DNA of 22,177 nt, taken from assembly GCF_051960575.1 (NCBI RefSeq), contig NZ_JBQCEE010000132.1:1-22177 (forward strand), in the 5' to 3' direction. This document shows positions 1 through 7,874 of this stretch, piece by piece. The notes below the pieces were generated by a model. That model was not told the DNA's origin. It did not search any database and saw nothing but the letters and a program-made list of their open reading frames with translations. A program made the position numbers and the translations under genes. The first letter of the stretch is position 1, and the number at the start of each line of letters is the position of its first letter. This stretch comes from JBQCEE01 sp051960575. Its GTDB lineage: Bacteria; Actinomycetota; Actinomycetes; Mycobacteriales; Jatrophihabitantaceae.

Positions 1-885
1 CGCCATCGTCTGCACCGCCGGCTCGTCCTGCGGCGCGGCTCCCTGCGGCGCGCCGAGCCCGACCGCCGGCTCGGCGTCCGGCACCGACGGTTCGTGCGCA
101 CCGCCGGTCGCGAGGTCCTTCGCGAGCAGGTCGATGCCGGGCGCGTCGGCCGGCAGCTCGGACAAGGGGGCCGGCGGGGCGTCGGGCGCGAGCACCGCGT
201 CGTCGCCCGCCGCCGTGACGGCCGGCGGGGGCGGCGGGACGGGAGCCGGTTCGGTCACCGGCTCGGGCGAGACCGCGGGCGGCGCCGTGGACGGCTCGGC
301 CGGTGCCGGCGACGGGCCGGGAGCCGGGGCAGCGGTAGCCGCAGCGCCGGACGACTCCGGCGCGCCCTGCGGCGTGAACGGCATGGCCGCCGGGGGCGGC
401 GGCGGCACGGACACCCCGTCGACGGTGAGCAGCAGCCCGGCCGCCTGCACGACGCCGTGGTCGAGCTGGCCGAAGCGCTGCGGCTCGCGGGCGGCCGCCG
501 GGTCGCCGAGACCCGCGCGCACCGAGGCCAGCGCACCGGGCAGCACGTTGCGCACGCCGTCGCGCGGACGGCTCACGGCGAGCCGCTGCTGGCCCTGCGC
601 CGTGGCGACGTCGGCGAAGGCGACGCCGTACACGACGATCGCGAGGCCGGCGCCGGACGGACCGAAGGCCACCATGTCCACCGTCGACGGCGAGGCGGCG
701 AGCACCGCGCCCAGCCGGTCGGTGAGGGCCATGCCGTCGGCGCCCGAGCGGGCGACCTCCTCCTGCGCCGCGAGCAGGCCGGCGACCAGCTCGTCGCTGC
801 CGGGCGGCGCCGACAGCAGCAGGACGAGATCCCCCTGGCGGGCGAGCACGCCCTCGCCGGAGACCGGACGGAGCACTGCGCTCAT
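1..885 (-). CDS. FHA-like N-terminal domain protein (partial, C-terminus off window)
   Basis: An uninterrupted minus-strand reading frame runs from an ATG at 885 to the left edge without a stop: 295 codons seen, C-terminus missing. The start has a good ribosome site (AGGAG, 6 bases before the ATG). Residues 1 to about 155 form a compact domain (beginning MSAVLRPVSGEGVLARQGD, with the later stretch LAIVVYGVAFADV) that resembles, from memory, the N-terminal region of actinobacterial proteins ending in a C-terminal FHA phosphothreonine-binding domain. From about residue 156 the chain becomes a low-complexity Pro/Ala-rich linker, as expected before such a domain. The FHA domain itself is not visible, so the family call is inference. 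It is the last of three co-directional genes (52 bases after the membrane-protein stop), and a Ser/Thr kinase is encoded just beyond the divergent promoter region; an FHA protein would suit that setting. Plus-strand open frames over this stretch are Arg/Gly-rich shadows. Confidence 0.72.
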   Translation of the reverse strand, partial: MSAVLRPVSGEGVLARQGDLVLLLSAPPGSDELVAGLLAAQEEVARSGADGMALTDRLGAVLAASPSTVDMVAFGPSGAGLAIVVYGVAFADVATAQGQQRLAVSRPRDGVRNVLPGALASVRAGLGDPAAAREPQRFGQLDHGVVQAAGLLLTVDGVSVPPPPPAAMPFTPQGAPESSGAAATAAPAPGPSPAPAEPSTAPPAVSPEPVTEPAPVPPPPPAVTAAGDDAVLAPDAPPAPLSELPADAPGIDLLAKDLATGGAHEPSVPDAEPAVGLGAPQGAAPQDEPAVQTMA

Positions 886-937
886 GACGAGCTCCTGACG
901 TTCGCGACGGGGGCCGGGCGGGCGATCGGGGCGGCGG

Positions 938-1411
938 TCACACGAGCCTGCCGCCGAAGAAGCGCCACCGGATGTTGAAGACGCGCATCGGCCCGTTCAC
1001 CCAGATCCACACGGCCATCCAGACCACGACGAACAGCGGCCAGAAGAACCAGAACGGCACGATGTGCACGCCGACGTCGTTGCGCCCGGCGAAGCCCGGC
1101 AGCACGTTGTAGTCGGCGAGCAGGAACACGACGATGCCCTCGTTGAGGAAGGTGATGAAGCCGAAGAACGTGGGCCAATCCTTCTCCCACCGCCACTGCA
1201 TGAGGAAGTGGTAGACGCACTCCCAGAGCACGCCGAGGATCGCCGTCCACAGCAGGGCGGCGAAGCCGTCCTGCAGCCGGTACTTCCACGGCACGTCGTA
1301 GTCGCCGATGCTCGCCGGGAGGATCGAGGCCATGATGAAGGTGAAGATCGAGCCGATGGTCGCGAGGAAGAACAGCCGCGACTGGATCCGCCCGCCGAGG
1401 GTGGGAAGCAT
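938..1411 (-). CDS. Small four-helix integral membrane protein of unknown function
   Basis: This encodes a 157-residue protein. The start is ATG at 1411, preceded by GGAG six bases upstream; the stop is TGA at 938-940. Four hydrophobic segments are visible: residues about 11-32 (ending FIMASILP), 48-70 (FAALLWTAILGVLWECVYHF), 82-104 (FFGFITFLNEGIVVFLLADY) and 119-142 (a Trp/Phe/Val-rich helix). Charged residues lie inside or beside the helices (E in LWECVYH, NEG in helix 3), which may have a functional role. I do not recognise the family. The gene begins 11 bases after the oxidoreductase stop, so the two are almost certainly co-transcribed, and the protein could anchor or exchange electrons with that enzyme. 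That is inference; no haem- or quinone-binding motif is obvious. Confidence 0.85.
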   Translation of the reverse strand: MLPTLGGRIQSRLFFLATIGSIFTFIMASILPASIGDYDVPWKYRLQDGFAALLWTAILGVLWECVYHFLMQWRWEKDWPTFFGFITFLNEGIVVFLLADYNVLPGFAGRNDVGVHIVPFWFFWPLFVVVWMAVWIWVNGPMRVFNIRWRFFGGRLV

Positions 1412-1422
1412 GGTCGTCTCCG

Positions 1423-2994
1423 TCAGATCTGCTGGTTCTTGGCCCACTTGAGCCATTGGCTCACCGAGCGTCCGGTCGTGATGCGCTTGCCGAAGCCGCG
1501 ACGCGCGAGGTCGTCGGCGATCTCCTGCGCGGCCACCTGCAGCCCGAGGAACGTGTCGACGCCGGGGAAGTAGCCGCCGAGGGTCGGCGACCCCGAGGCG
1601 TACATGACCCCCGGATCGCTGCGCGTGCCGCGCAGCTCGAAGGTGCGGTCGACGTCCAAGCGGCCCTTCGGGTTGCGGCCCGCACCGCCGTGCTGCAGCA
1701 GGTCGTTCAGCACGCGGTGCTCGGCGATGTCGGCCTCGAGCCCGGTGCAGTCGATGACGAAGTCGGCGGCGATGTCGTAGACGCCCTGCGGGGTCTTGAT
1801 GGTGCTGACGATGCGGCCGTCCTGGGCCACCGACATGCCGTCGACGGTGCCCTGCATGAGGCGGTACCAGCCCTCGTCGCGTCCCTGCTTCATCTGCGCC
1901 TGCCACGACCGGCGCCAGGGCGTGTTCGTCCCGCCCATCTCGTCGTAGGCCTTGGCCCGCTCGTCGCCCTCGAGCCGGCGCATCTTCGACTTGAGCTGGC
2001 CGCCCCACACCGACTTCGGGTAGTTGAAGCCCTGGTAGGCGAAGCCGTTGCCGCCCTTGCGCCGGTTCCACGCGTTCTTGCCGTGCGAGCCGCTGATGAA
2101 CGTGCGGAACAGGTGCACGATCTGGACGTTGGTGCCGTACTTCGCCCGGTCGTCCATCAGCCGCTGCAGCACGCGCGACGCGACGATGCCGCCGCCGCGG
2201 ATGAGCACCGTGCCCGGCCGCGTGCGCAGCTGGTTGTAGACGTGCTCGTGGTCCTCGTACGCGCTGACCACGTGGTGGAAGTCCTGCATCTTGGTGCGGA
2301 ACTCCTGCAGGTCGGGCAGGTACTTGAGCCCGGGGTAACCGATCGCGACGTGCACGAAGGTCGAGCGGAACGCGACACGCTTGGTCGGTGACGCGCCCTC
2401 CGGCGGCGTGAGGATGGTGAAGTACCCGCCGCCCTGGCGGCGGCGGATCATGCGCACCTGGCCCTTGACCAGCATGTCCCAGTACCGGATGCGCTTCGCC
2501 TCGCGCTCGAGGTGGCCGAACACCATGCCGGCCTTGGGCGTGTAGAAGTCGCGCCACATCGGCTCGAGGAAGACGTTGATCGCCTGCTTGAGCGACTTGT
2601 CCTTCCACGCCTCCTCGATGGCGTAGGACGGGAAACCCCAGATGTTGTCCGGACGCGACGCGGAGTCGGAGCGGATGCGTTCGGGACGCGGGATCTGCGA
2701 CACCCGGGTGAGGTACTCGTAGGTCTGCCACGGGTGGTCGATGTTGCTCAGCACCCGGATCTGCTCGACCGGGACGCCGGCGATGCGCAGGTAGTCGACG
2801 GTGACGAACGACCCGATGCCACCGCCCACCGTCACGAACGGGACGTCCACGATCGGGATGCCGGCGGCCTGCACCATCTGGTCGGTCCACCAGTCGGTGT
2901 TGAGGAGCTGGTCGTTGAGGTCGCCGGCCTGTGGCGTCGACGAGGCGGATGGCGCGGCCGGTGCGGACGGCGACGGCCCGGGTCCAGCAGTCAT
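1423..2994 (-). CDS. FAD/NAD(P)-binding oxidoreductase of unknown substrate
   Basis: This encodes a 523-residue flavoprotein-like enzyme. The ATG at 2994 is chosen because an AGGGGGAT ribosome site lies 6-8 bases upstream; a longer frame back to 3198 would run through the putative promoter. Residues 1-25 are a Pro/Ser/Ala-rich tail. A first dinucleotide-binding fold starts at about 50 with GGGIGS (57-62). A second Rossmann fold starts at about 262 with RGGGIVAS (266-273). Between them lies an IGYPG element (218-222), and near the C-terminus DCTGLEAD (415-422) and GSPTLGGYFPGVDTF (468-482) resemble the second flavin-contact motif of FAD oxidoreductases. This two-fold layout recalls class B flavin monooxygenases and lysine/ornithine N-monooxygenase relatives, but the canonical motifs of those families are not clear, so no substrate is proposed. 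It is first in a three-gene unit with the membrane protein and the FHA-like protein, and is divergent from the kinase. Confidence 0.85.
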   Translation of the reverse strand: MTAGPGPSPSAPAAPSASSTPQAGDLNDQLLNTDWWTDQMVQAAGIPIVDVPFVTVGGGIGSFVTVDYLRIAGVPVEQIRVLSNIDHPWQTYEYLTRVSQIPRPERIRSDSASRPDNIWGFPSYAIEEAWKDKSLKQAINVFLEPMWRDFYTPKAGMVFGHLEREAKRIRYWDMLVKGQVRMIRRRQGGGYFTILTPPEGASPTKRVAFRSTFVHVAIGYPGLKYLPDLQEFRTKMQDFHHVVSAYEDHEHVYNQLRTRPGTVLIRGGGIVASRVLQRLMDDRAKYGTNVQIVHLFRTFISGSHGKNAWNRRKGGNGFAYQGFNYPKSVWGGQLKSKMRRLEGDERAKAYDEMGGTNTPWRRSWQAQMKQGRDEGWYRLMQGTVDGMSVAQDGRIVSTIKTPQGVYDIAADFVIDCTGLEADIAEHRVLNDLLQHGGAGRNPKGRLDVDRTFELRGTRSDPGVMYASGSPTLGGYFPGVDTFLGLQVAAQEIADDLARRGFGKRITTGRSVSQWLKWAKNQQI

Positions 2995-3095
2995 CGGTGA
3001 TCCCCCTGGGAGACGGTCGGTGGCGAGGAGGTGCGACGTCGTGATCACGGGCGACGGCAGCCTGTGGCGGCGTGTGATCAGCTGAGAACGAGCGA

Positions 3096-3123
3096 AGGCT
3101 ATCCAATTTCGGCGCGCTGACAA
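3096..3123 (-). promoter_or_regulatory. Candidate promoter of the oxidoreductase unit
   Basis: On the minus strand TTGTCA (3118-3123) and TAGCCT (3096-3101) are separated by 16 bases, a good match to the primary-sigma pattern of Actinobacteria. They lie in a locally AT-richer pocket of the 293-base divergent gap. The implied transcript would start near 3089, giving a leader of about 95 bases before the ATG at 2994. Pattern match only. Confidence 0.45.
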
Positions 3124-3287
3124 TGGCCCCGGACGGACCCGCAAGCGACTCGTAACCGTCCGCCGAAATGCCGGTATGCCGCATTCCGGACAGCGCATTA
3201 CGAAAAGCTCGCGATCTTCGTCGCAGCGGCCGCTCGGTGTCGGCCGCGTGGGATCCTTGGCGCGATCCGGCCGACGAGGAGGACGCG

Positions 3288-5777
3288 GTGCCCGAGCTGT
3301 TCGGGCGGTACGAGCTGCACGACCTGCTCGGCCGCGGTGGGATGGGCGAGGTCTACCGCGCCGTCGACACCGTCCGCGACCGCACCGTCGCGCTGAAGCT
3401 GCTGCCGAAGCACCTCGCGGTCGACGACTCGTTCCAGACCCGCTTCCGTCGCGAGTCGCAGATGGCCGCGCGGCTCAACGACCCGCACATCATCCCGATC
3501 CACGACTTCGGCGAGATCGACGGCCAGCTGTTCATCGACATGCGGCTCGTCGAGGGACGCGACCTCGGCTCGGTGCTCGCCGAGCAGGGCCGCCTGCCGG
3601 TCGCGACGGCGGTGACGATCCTGGCCCAGGTGGCGGGCGCGCTGCAGGCGGCGCACCAGGCCGGGCTCGTGCACCGCGACGTGAAGCCCTCGAACGTGTT
3701 GCTCTCGGGCTGGACGCCGGGCGAGGAGCACGACCCGTTCGCCTACCTCGTCGACTTCGGCATCGCCCGCGCCGCCAACCAGGAGGGCACCGCGCTCACC
3801 GCGACGACCGGCACCGTCGGCACGGTGGCCTACATGTCGCCCGAACGCATCGGCGGCTCGCCCGGCGACCGGCGCACCGACATCTACGCCCTCGGGTGCG
3901 TGCTGTTCGAGGCCGTGACCGGGCAGAAGCCGTTCGACGGCGAGATGTTCGCGATCATGTACGCGCACATGAACACCGCGCCGCCGCGGGCGAGCGACCG
4001 CGCGCCCGGCGTGCCACGCGCCCTCGACGACGTCATCGCGCGCGCGATGGCCAAGGACCCCGACCAGCGCTACGCGACGGCCGCCGCCTTCGCGCTGGCC
4101 GCGCGCCAGGCGGTGCGGGGCGGCCAGGGCGCCGCGGTGCCGACGGCCGTCCCGGGACACCCGACGCCGACCGGCTACGGCCCGTCCGGCCCCGTACCGT
4201 CCGGGCCGGTGCCGTCGGGGCCCATCCCGTCCGGGCCGGTGCCGTCCGGCCCGCCGGCCGCGGCGCGGCCCGACCGCTCCACGCCTGCTGCACCCGCGGC
4301 GTCCGGCGGGCTGCCGGCCGCGCACCCGTCCGCGCCGCTCCCGCAGTACTTCGCACCGTCCGCACCGCCGGCGCCCTCGGGGCCGCCCGGGCCGCCGCCA
4401 GGGCCGTCGGGCCGGTCACATTCGTCCGGTCCGCTGGGTACGACGCCCACCGCGCCCCGATCCGGCGGCGGTTCGAAGCGTGGGCTGCTGCTGGGCGCCG
4501 GGGCACTCGTGGTGGTGATCGGTGTGGTGCTGGCGATCGTGCTGTCGAGCGGTGGCTCGGGAACGCCGGCGGCGCACTCGTCGAGCAGCACGGGCGCACG
4601 CTCGTCGACCACCAGCGCGGCCCCGGCGTCCTACCGCACCGGTGGGCCGGGCACGCCCTCGGTGTCGTGGCAGCACTTCGGCTCGTTCGCCCAGCTCGTC
4701 GGCACGAGGAACGGCGACAGCGCGCACGCCTTCCAGGACGCGAGCTGCTCGCTGTCGGCCAAACAGTCCAACGAGCCCGACAGCATCCTCGACGAGATCA
4801 CCTGCAGCTATCCCGGCAGCCCGGTCGTGGCCGAGATCGCCCGCTTCAAGGACACGGCGTCGGCCCGGGCGCTCGTGACGTCGCTGATCACCCAGGCCCA
4901 GTACGCCGCGAGCGCCGTGTCGATCGCCGGCCGGGTGGTCGGTCTGCAGGTCACCTCGCCCGCGTCAGCCAAGGACGCCGACAGCATCACCTACCTGTGC
5001 GGCCTGCCGCAGTACGCCGTGCAGTTCTACGCCCCCGACCAGTCGAAGCCCGGTGCGTCGCCGACGACGATCCAGAACAACTTCTGGCAGCCCAGCGAGT
5101 TCCCGGACGTCGTGCCGGACAGCTGCAACACCGACTTCTCCGGCCCGGCCGCGGGCTCCACGCCGACCACCAGCGGTGCCGGCGCCCCGAAGCAGCCCGC
5201 CGACCTGCCGACGACGCTGGTGAAGTCGCTGGTGAACCCCGACCACCTGTCCGACAGCCATCTCGCCCTGAGCAAGGTCATCGACGGCACCGAGCTGGCC
5301 GTGGCAGGCACCGCCGGGTCGGTCACCTTCTGGAAGTACGACACCAGCGCGCACACCCTGCAGCTCGCCGCGGTCAAGGGCTACCCGTACAAGGCGGGCA
5401 CGCTCGACACCTCGAACCTGACCGTCCAGTCGGCGGTGCTCGCGGGCATGACCCACGCGACCTTCATCGTGCACGGCACCTTCTCGACCGACGGCACCGG
5501 CAACGCCGTCGCCTACAGCTACGACGTCCCGAAGCAGACGTGGGGCGCGATCAAGGCCGAGACGCGGACGTCGCTGCAGGTCACCGACCAGGGGGTCGCG
5601 CCCGGTGGGATCGGGCTGTCGCAGAACTTCCGCTTCGTCAGTGGCCGCCTCGAGACCGACGACTGCTCGTCGACCGTGCCGGCGAGCCAGTGCGGCCCGA
5701 CCACGCTGGTGACCAAGTTCTGGGAGTGGGACGGCACCCACTTCGTCCTGCACGACACCGCGGGCCTCGCGAACTGA
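3288..5777 (+). CDS. Transmembrane Ser/Thr protein kinase (PknB-type) with extracellular sensor domain
   Basis: This encodes an 829-residue receptor kinase. The GTG at 3288 is chosen because AGGAGG (3277-3282) lies 5 bases upstream and the kinase domain begins at once; the frame is open back to 3168 but that stretch does not look like protein. The kinase domain is residues 7-275: glycine loop GRGGMGEVY (15-23), ATP lysine in VALKLL (K37), catalytic HRDVKPSN (129-136), DFG (156-158), a Thr-rich activation loop (168-179) and the SPE motif (184-186). All key residues are present. A Pro/Ser/Gly linker (about 285-395, with PSGPV repeats) leads to one membrane helix (about 399-420). The outside part begins with a Ser/Thr-rich spacer and has six cysteines or so, including ones in ASCSLS, ITCSYP, YLCGLP and PDSCNTD, suggesting disulfides. 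There are no PASTA repeats, so the ligand is unknown. The likely topology is kinase in, sensor out. Substrates may include the divergent FHA-like unit. Confidence 0.93.
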   Translation: MPELFGRYELHDLLGRGGMGEVYRAVDTVRDRTVALKLLPKHLAVDDSFQTRFRRESQMAARLNDPHIIPIHDFGEIDGQLFIDMRLVEGRDLGSVLAEQGRLPVATAVTILAQVAGALQAAHQAGLVHRDVKPSNVLLSGWTPGEEHDPFAYLVDFGIARAANQEGTALTATTGTVGTVAYMSPERIGGSPGDRRTDIYALGCVLFEAVTGQKPFDGEMFAIMYAHMNTAPPRASDRAPGVPRALDDVIARAMAKDPDQRYATAAAFALAARQAVRGGQGAAVPTAVPGHPTPTGYGPSGPVPSGPVPSGPIPSGPVPSGPPAAARPDRSTPAAPAASGGLPAAHPSAPLPQYFAPSAPPAPSGPPGPPPGPSGRSHSSGPLGTTPTAPRSGGGSKRGLLLGAGALVVVIGVVLAIVLSSGGSGTPAAHSSSSTGARSSTTSAAPASYRTGGPGTPSVSWQHFGSFAQLVGTRNGDSAHAFQDASCSLSAKQSNEPDSILDEITCSYPGSPVVAEIARFKDTASARALVTSLITQAQYAASAVSIAGRVVGLQVTSPASAKDADSITYLCGLPQYAVQFYAPDQSKPGASPTTIQNNFWQPSEFPDVVPDSCNTDFSGPAAGSTPTTSGAGAPKQPADLPTTLVKSLVNPDHLSDSHLALSKVIDGTELAVAGTAGSVTFWKYDTSAHTLQLAAVKGYPYKAGTLDTSNLTVQSAVLAGMTHATFIVHGTFSTDGTGNAVAYSYDVPKQTWGAIKAETRTSLQVTDQGVAPGGIGLSQNFRFVSGRLETDDCSSTVPASQCGPTTLVTKFWEWDGTHFVLHDTAGLAN
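4182..4256 (+). repeat. Five 15-base in-frame repeats encoding PSGPV
   Basis: Five consecutive 15-base units within the kinase gene encode PSGPV, PSGPV, PSGPI, PSGPV and PSGPP (residues 299-323). The units are nearly identical at the DNA level with synonymous drift. They form part of the disordered juxtamembrane linker and could vary in number between strains. Confidence 0.85.
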
Positions 5778-5781
5778 CCGA

Positions 5782-7548
5782 TCAGCCCGCCGGGGCGTCG
5801 GCCGCGACGGCGGCGTCGAGCGCCGCGGCGAGCAGGTCGAGGTCGACGGTGAAGTTCGACTGGTACGCACCCCAGGTCCAGCCGCCCGGCGGGTGCTTGA
5901 TCAGCGAGTCGCCGATGACGTGGTGCAGTTGCCCGCCGGTCACGGCGGCGATCAGGTACTCGTTGTTCGCGCTGTAGGTGTCGGCGGTGATCGCCACCAA
6001 CCGCTTCGCGCCGGCGAACATCGCGGTGAACATGTTGCTGCCCGCGAACCCGGCGATGACCTCGGCGTCGCAGAACGCGGTGAGCTGCTCGGCGAAGTCG
6101 TGGTCCTCGGGGTAGAAGATCTCGAACCCACGCTGCTGCACGAATGCCTCGACCGCCTCGGTGTTGAGACACGACCGGATGCGGCGCACGCGGCGGCCGA
6201 CGAACAACCTGCGCGCGCTGTCGCGGCCGGGGCGGTGCAGCCGGTCGCGCACCTGGTCCCACGTCGCGCGCAGCTCGGGGCTGCTGTAGGCCGGCATCGA
6301 GAACATGGGGGACGCCGCCGAGACCGCCTCGACGGTGACCGCCTCGCCCGGCCGCAGGAACGCCACCTCGTCCAGCGGGACGTCGAGCGCGGCGAACAGC
6401 TCGCGCTGGAAAGCCGGGATGCCGTCGTCCCCGATCCGGCTGAGCAGCGGCCGGATCTGCGGGTCACGGGCCCGCGCCTCGCGCCAGCCCCAGTGCCGGG
6501 CGATCACCTCGGTGAGCACGTGCCCGAAGTGGCCCGGGTACTCGGTGTCGAAGTAGAAGAAGTGGCCGTCGAGGTGCCGGGTGGGCCGACGCGGCGAGTG
6601 GTCCGGCAGCCGCGCGTGCCAGGGGCTGATGCGCACGAGCCGGCGGTGCCGCAGCACGTTGTCGTAGGCGTGGCGGTAGGTGTCCGGCAACCAGTAGTTG
6701 TCGCGGGCGATGCGCTGCTCGAACCAGCACGTCGGCTGCTCGTAGCGCCGCAGCGAGAGTTCGGGGACGTCGATCGCATCGAGCGTGGCCGCGGAGTGCT
6801 GCACCTGCCCGAACCACTCGCCGCGCGAGCCGTACTCGACCGGCGTCACCGCGGGTGTGAAGCGAACCGCCGGGCGGGTGGTGACCACCTCGCCCCAGGC
6901 GCTGCCATACCGCGCGGTGAGCACCGCGGTCGCGGTCGCGTCGCGGAGGTTGACGCGGTGGTCGAGGGCCTTGAGCACGCCGACCGACCGCCCCTCGACC
7001 TCGACGGTCTCGCAGGCCGCGACCAGCTCGGCGGGCCAGCCCTCGGGCGCCGGCCCGCGCACGGCGACCGCCTCGAACTCGGGCCAGTGCTGCTGCCCGT
7101 CGTCGGTGATCGAGAGGTCCTCGAGGACGTACGCGCCGCCCGCCGCGAGGAACTCGAGGGTCGCGCGGAAGCGGCGCAGCAGGTCTGCCCGCTTGCGACC
7201 GACGTCGACGATGAGCTGCGGTTGCGGGACGCGCACGAGGTGGTCGCTGCGCGCCTGTTGGTCGGCGCACACGGTGTACCGCACCCGCGGCCCCGGGCTC
7301 GCCATCGTCCGCGCGTCGTGGGGTCGGGTCGCGAGCAGGTGCACGGTCGCCGTGGGCAGCGCGTCGGCCAGCGCGTTCGCGGTGCGCACGCCGTGCTGGT
7401 CGGCGACGACGACCACGTCGGTGACGGGCTTGTCGAGCGACTGCGCCCACTCGACGTATCGGGCGACGTCCGGGACGGCGGCCGAGGCCGGGGCGGCCGC
7501 CGGTCGGCGGGTCAGCCGGCGTCGCAGCGACTGCTTCCATCCGGCCAC
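5782..7548 (-). CDS. GT61 (DUF563) family glycosyltransferase with N-terminal methyltransferase-like region
   Basis: This encodes 588 residues from a GTG at 7548; no strong ribosome site is visible. The C-terminal half (about 325-520) has the pattern of GT61/DUF563 glycosyltransferases: EYPGHFGHVLTEVIARHWGW (336-355), an arginine-rich FVGRRVRRIRSCLN stretch (449-462), EIFYPEDHDFAEQLTAF (476-492) and IAGFAGSNMFTAMFAGAK (498-515), corresponding to the usual PE-x-SF-x-EQ and G-x-H-G-A-x-x-x-N-x-x-F segments, with the His of the latter replaced by Ala/Gly here. The N-terminal part contains LIVDVGRKR (112-120) and FLAAGGAYVLEDL (133-145), resembling motifs II-III of small class I methyltransferases of the macrocin-O-methyltransferase type, but no SAM-binding glycine loop is evident. 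It probably acts in cell-surface polysaccharide synthesis (family knowledge). It converges on the kinase gene with 4 bases between stops. It starts 42 bases after tRNA-Ala and might be read through from it. Confidence 0.8.
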   Translation of the reverse strand: MAGWKQSLRRRLTRRPAAAPASAAVPDVARYVEWAQSLDKPVTDVVVVADQHGVRTANALADALPTATVHLLATRPHDARTMASPGPRVRYTVCADQQARSDHLVRVPQPQLIVDVGRKRADLLRRFRATLEFLAAGGAYVLEDLSITDDGQQHWPEFEAVAVRGPAPEGWPAELVAACETVEVEGRSVGVLKALDHRVNLRDATATAVLTARYGSAWGEVVTTRPAVRFTPAVTPVEYGSRGEWFGQVQHSAATLDAIDVPELSLRRYEQPTCWFEQRIARDNYWLPDTYRHAYDNVLRHRRLVRISPWHARLPDHSPRRPTRHLDGHFFYFDTEYPGHFGHVLTEVIARHWGWREARARDPQIRPLLSRIGDDGIPAFQRELFAALDVPLDEVAFLRPGEAVTVEAVSAASPMFSMPAYSSPELRATWDQVRDRLHRPGRDSARRLFVGRRVRRIRSCLNTEAVEAFVQQRGFEIFYPEDHDFAEQLTAFCDAEVIAGFAGSNMFTAMFAGAKRLVAITADTYSANNEYLIAAVTGGQLHHVIGDSLIKHPPGGWTWGAYQSNFTVDLDLLAAALDAAVAADAPAG

Positions 7549-7590
7549 GCGGGCAACTCTAGGCGCGCCGCCGAGGCGCCTGACACGGGG

Positions 7591-7663
7591 TGGAGACGAG
7601 GGGAATCGAACCCCTAACCCCCGCCTTGCAAAGGCGGTGCTCTGCCAATTGAGCTACGTCCCC
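7591..7663 (-). tRNA. tRNA-Ala (anticodon TGC)
   Basis: The minus strand folds as a complete 73-base cloverleaf. The acceptor GGGGACG (from 7663) pairs with CGTCTCC followed by discriminator A (7591). The D arm contains AGCTCAATTGGCAGAGC. The anticodon stem CCGCC/GGCGG encloses TTTGCAA (anticodon TGC). The T loop is GTTCGATTC. The 3' CCA is not encoded (ACCC follows). It belongs to the usual Ile-Ala pair downstream of gyrA. Confidence 0.97.
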
Positions 7664-7691
7664 TTGGGCGGCTGTGCCGGATCCGACCGGC

Positions 7692-7814
7692 TCAGCGCGA
7701 AGCGTCTGCCGTCGCCTCCCGCCACAGTTGCGACGCGGAATGGTTGACCTGCCGGCGACGCAGCACCGCGGCCGCAGCAGCCGCGAGGGCCGACGCCAGG
7801 ACCAACGGTTTCAT
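7692..7814 (-). CDS. DLW-39 family micro-protein
   Basis: This is a 40-residue protein from an ATG at 7814 with GGAGGG five to ten bases upstream; TGA at 7692-7694. It begins MKPLVLASALAAAAAAVLRR, a short hydrophobic helix followed by basic residues, and ends with SQLWREATADASR. That arrangement (helix, basic patch, then a (D/Q)LW-x-EAT-D tail) matches the actinobacterial DLW-39 family of about 39 residues, which is typically found next to gyrA and the tRNA-Ile/Ala genes. No biochemical function is known to me; a membrane-anchored peptide is likely. The frame is open further upstream into tRNA-Ile, but that extension overlaps the tRNA and lacks a ribosome site. It lies between the two tRNA genes on the same strand, so processing of the tRNAs may shape its mRNA ends. 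Confidence 0.85.
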   Translation of the reverse strand: MKPLVLASALAAAAAAVLRRRQVNHSASQLWREATADASR

Positions 7815-7874
7815 GCTGCCCTCCGCGAGATGCCGGGCTCCAGCGTACGGCCGCGATGATGGGGAGCGGCGCGG

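Noticed and set aside
94..978. Plus-strand open frame of 294 codons overlapping the left-edge gene
   Set aside because: It is in antisense register with the minus-strand gene and encodes an Arg/Gly/His-rich chain typical of GC-rich shadows; the minus strand has a ribosome site and globular-protein composition.
938..3184. Single 748-codon minus-strand frame covering the membrane protein and the oxidoreductase region
   Set aside because: Only the last 157 codons look like protein; upstream it is an out-of-frame reading of the oxidoreductase gene, so this is not a fusion.
3168..3287. N-terminal extension of the kinase by 40 codons
   Set aside because: No ribosome site is present before 3168, the extension is not kinase-like, and AGGAGG is ideally placed for the GTG at 3288.
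5770..5790. Possible bidirectional terminator between the convergent kinase and glycosyltransferase genes
   Set aside because: The stops are only 4 bases apart, and the short TGACCGATCA near-palindrome is too small to call a terminator.
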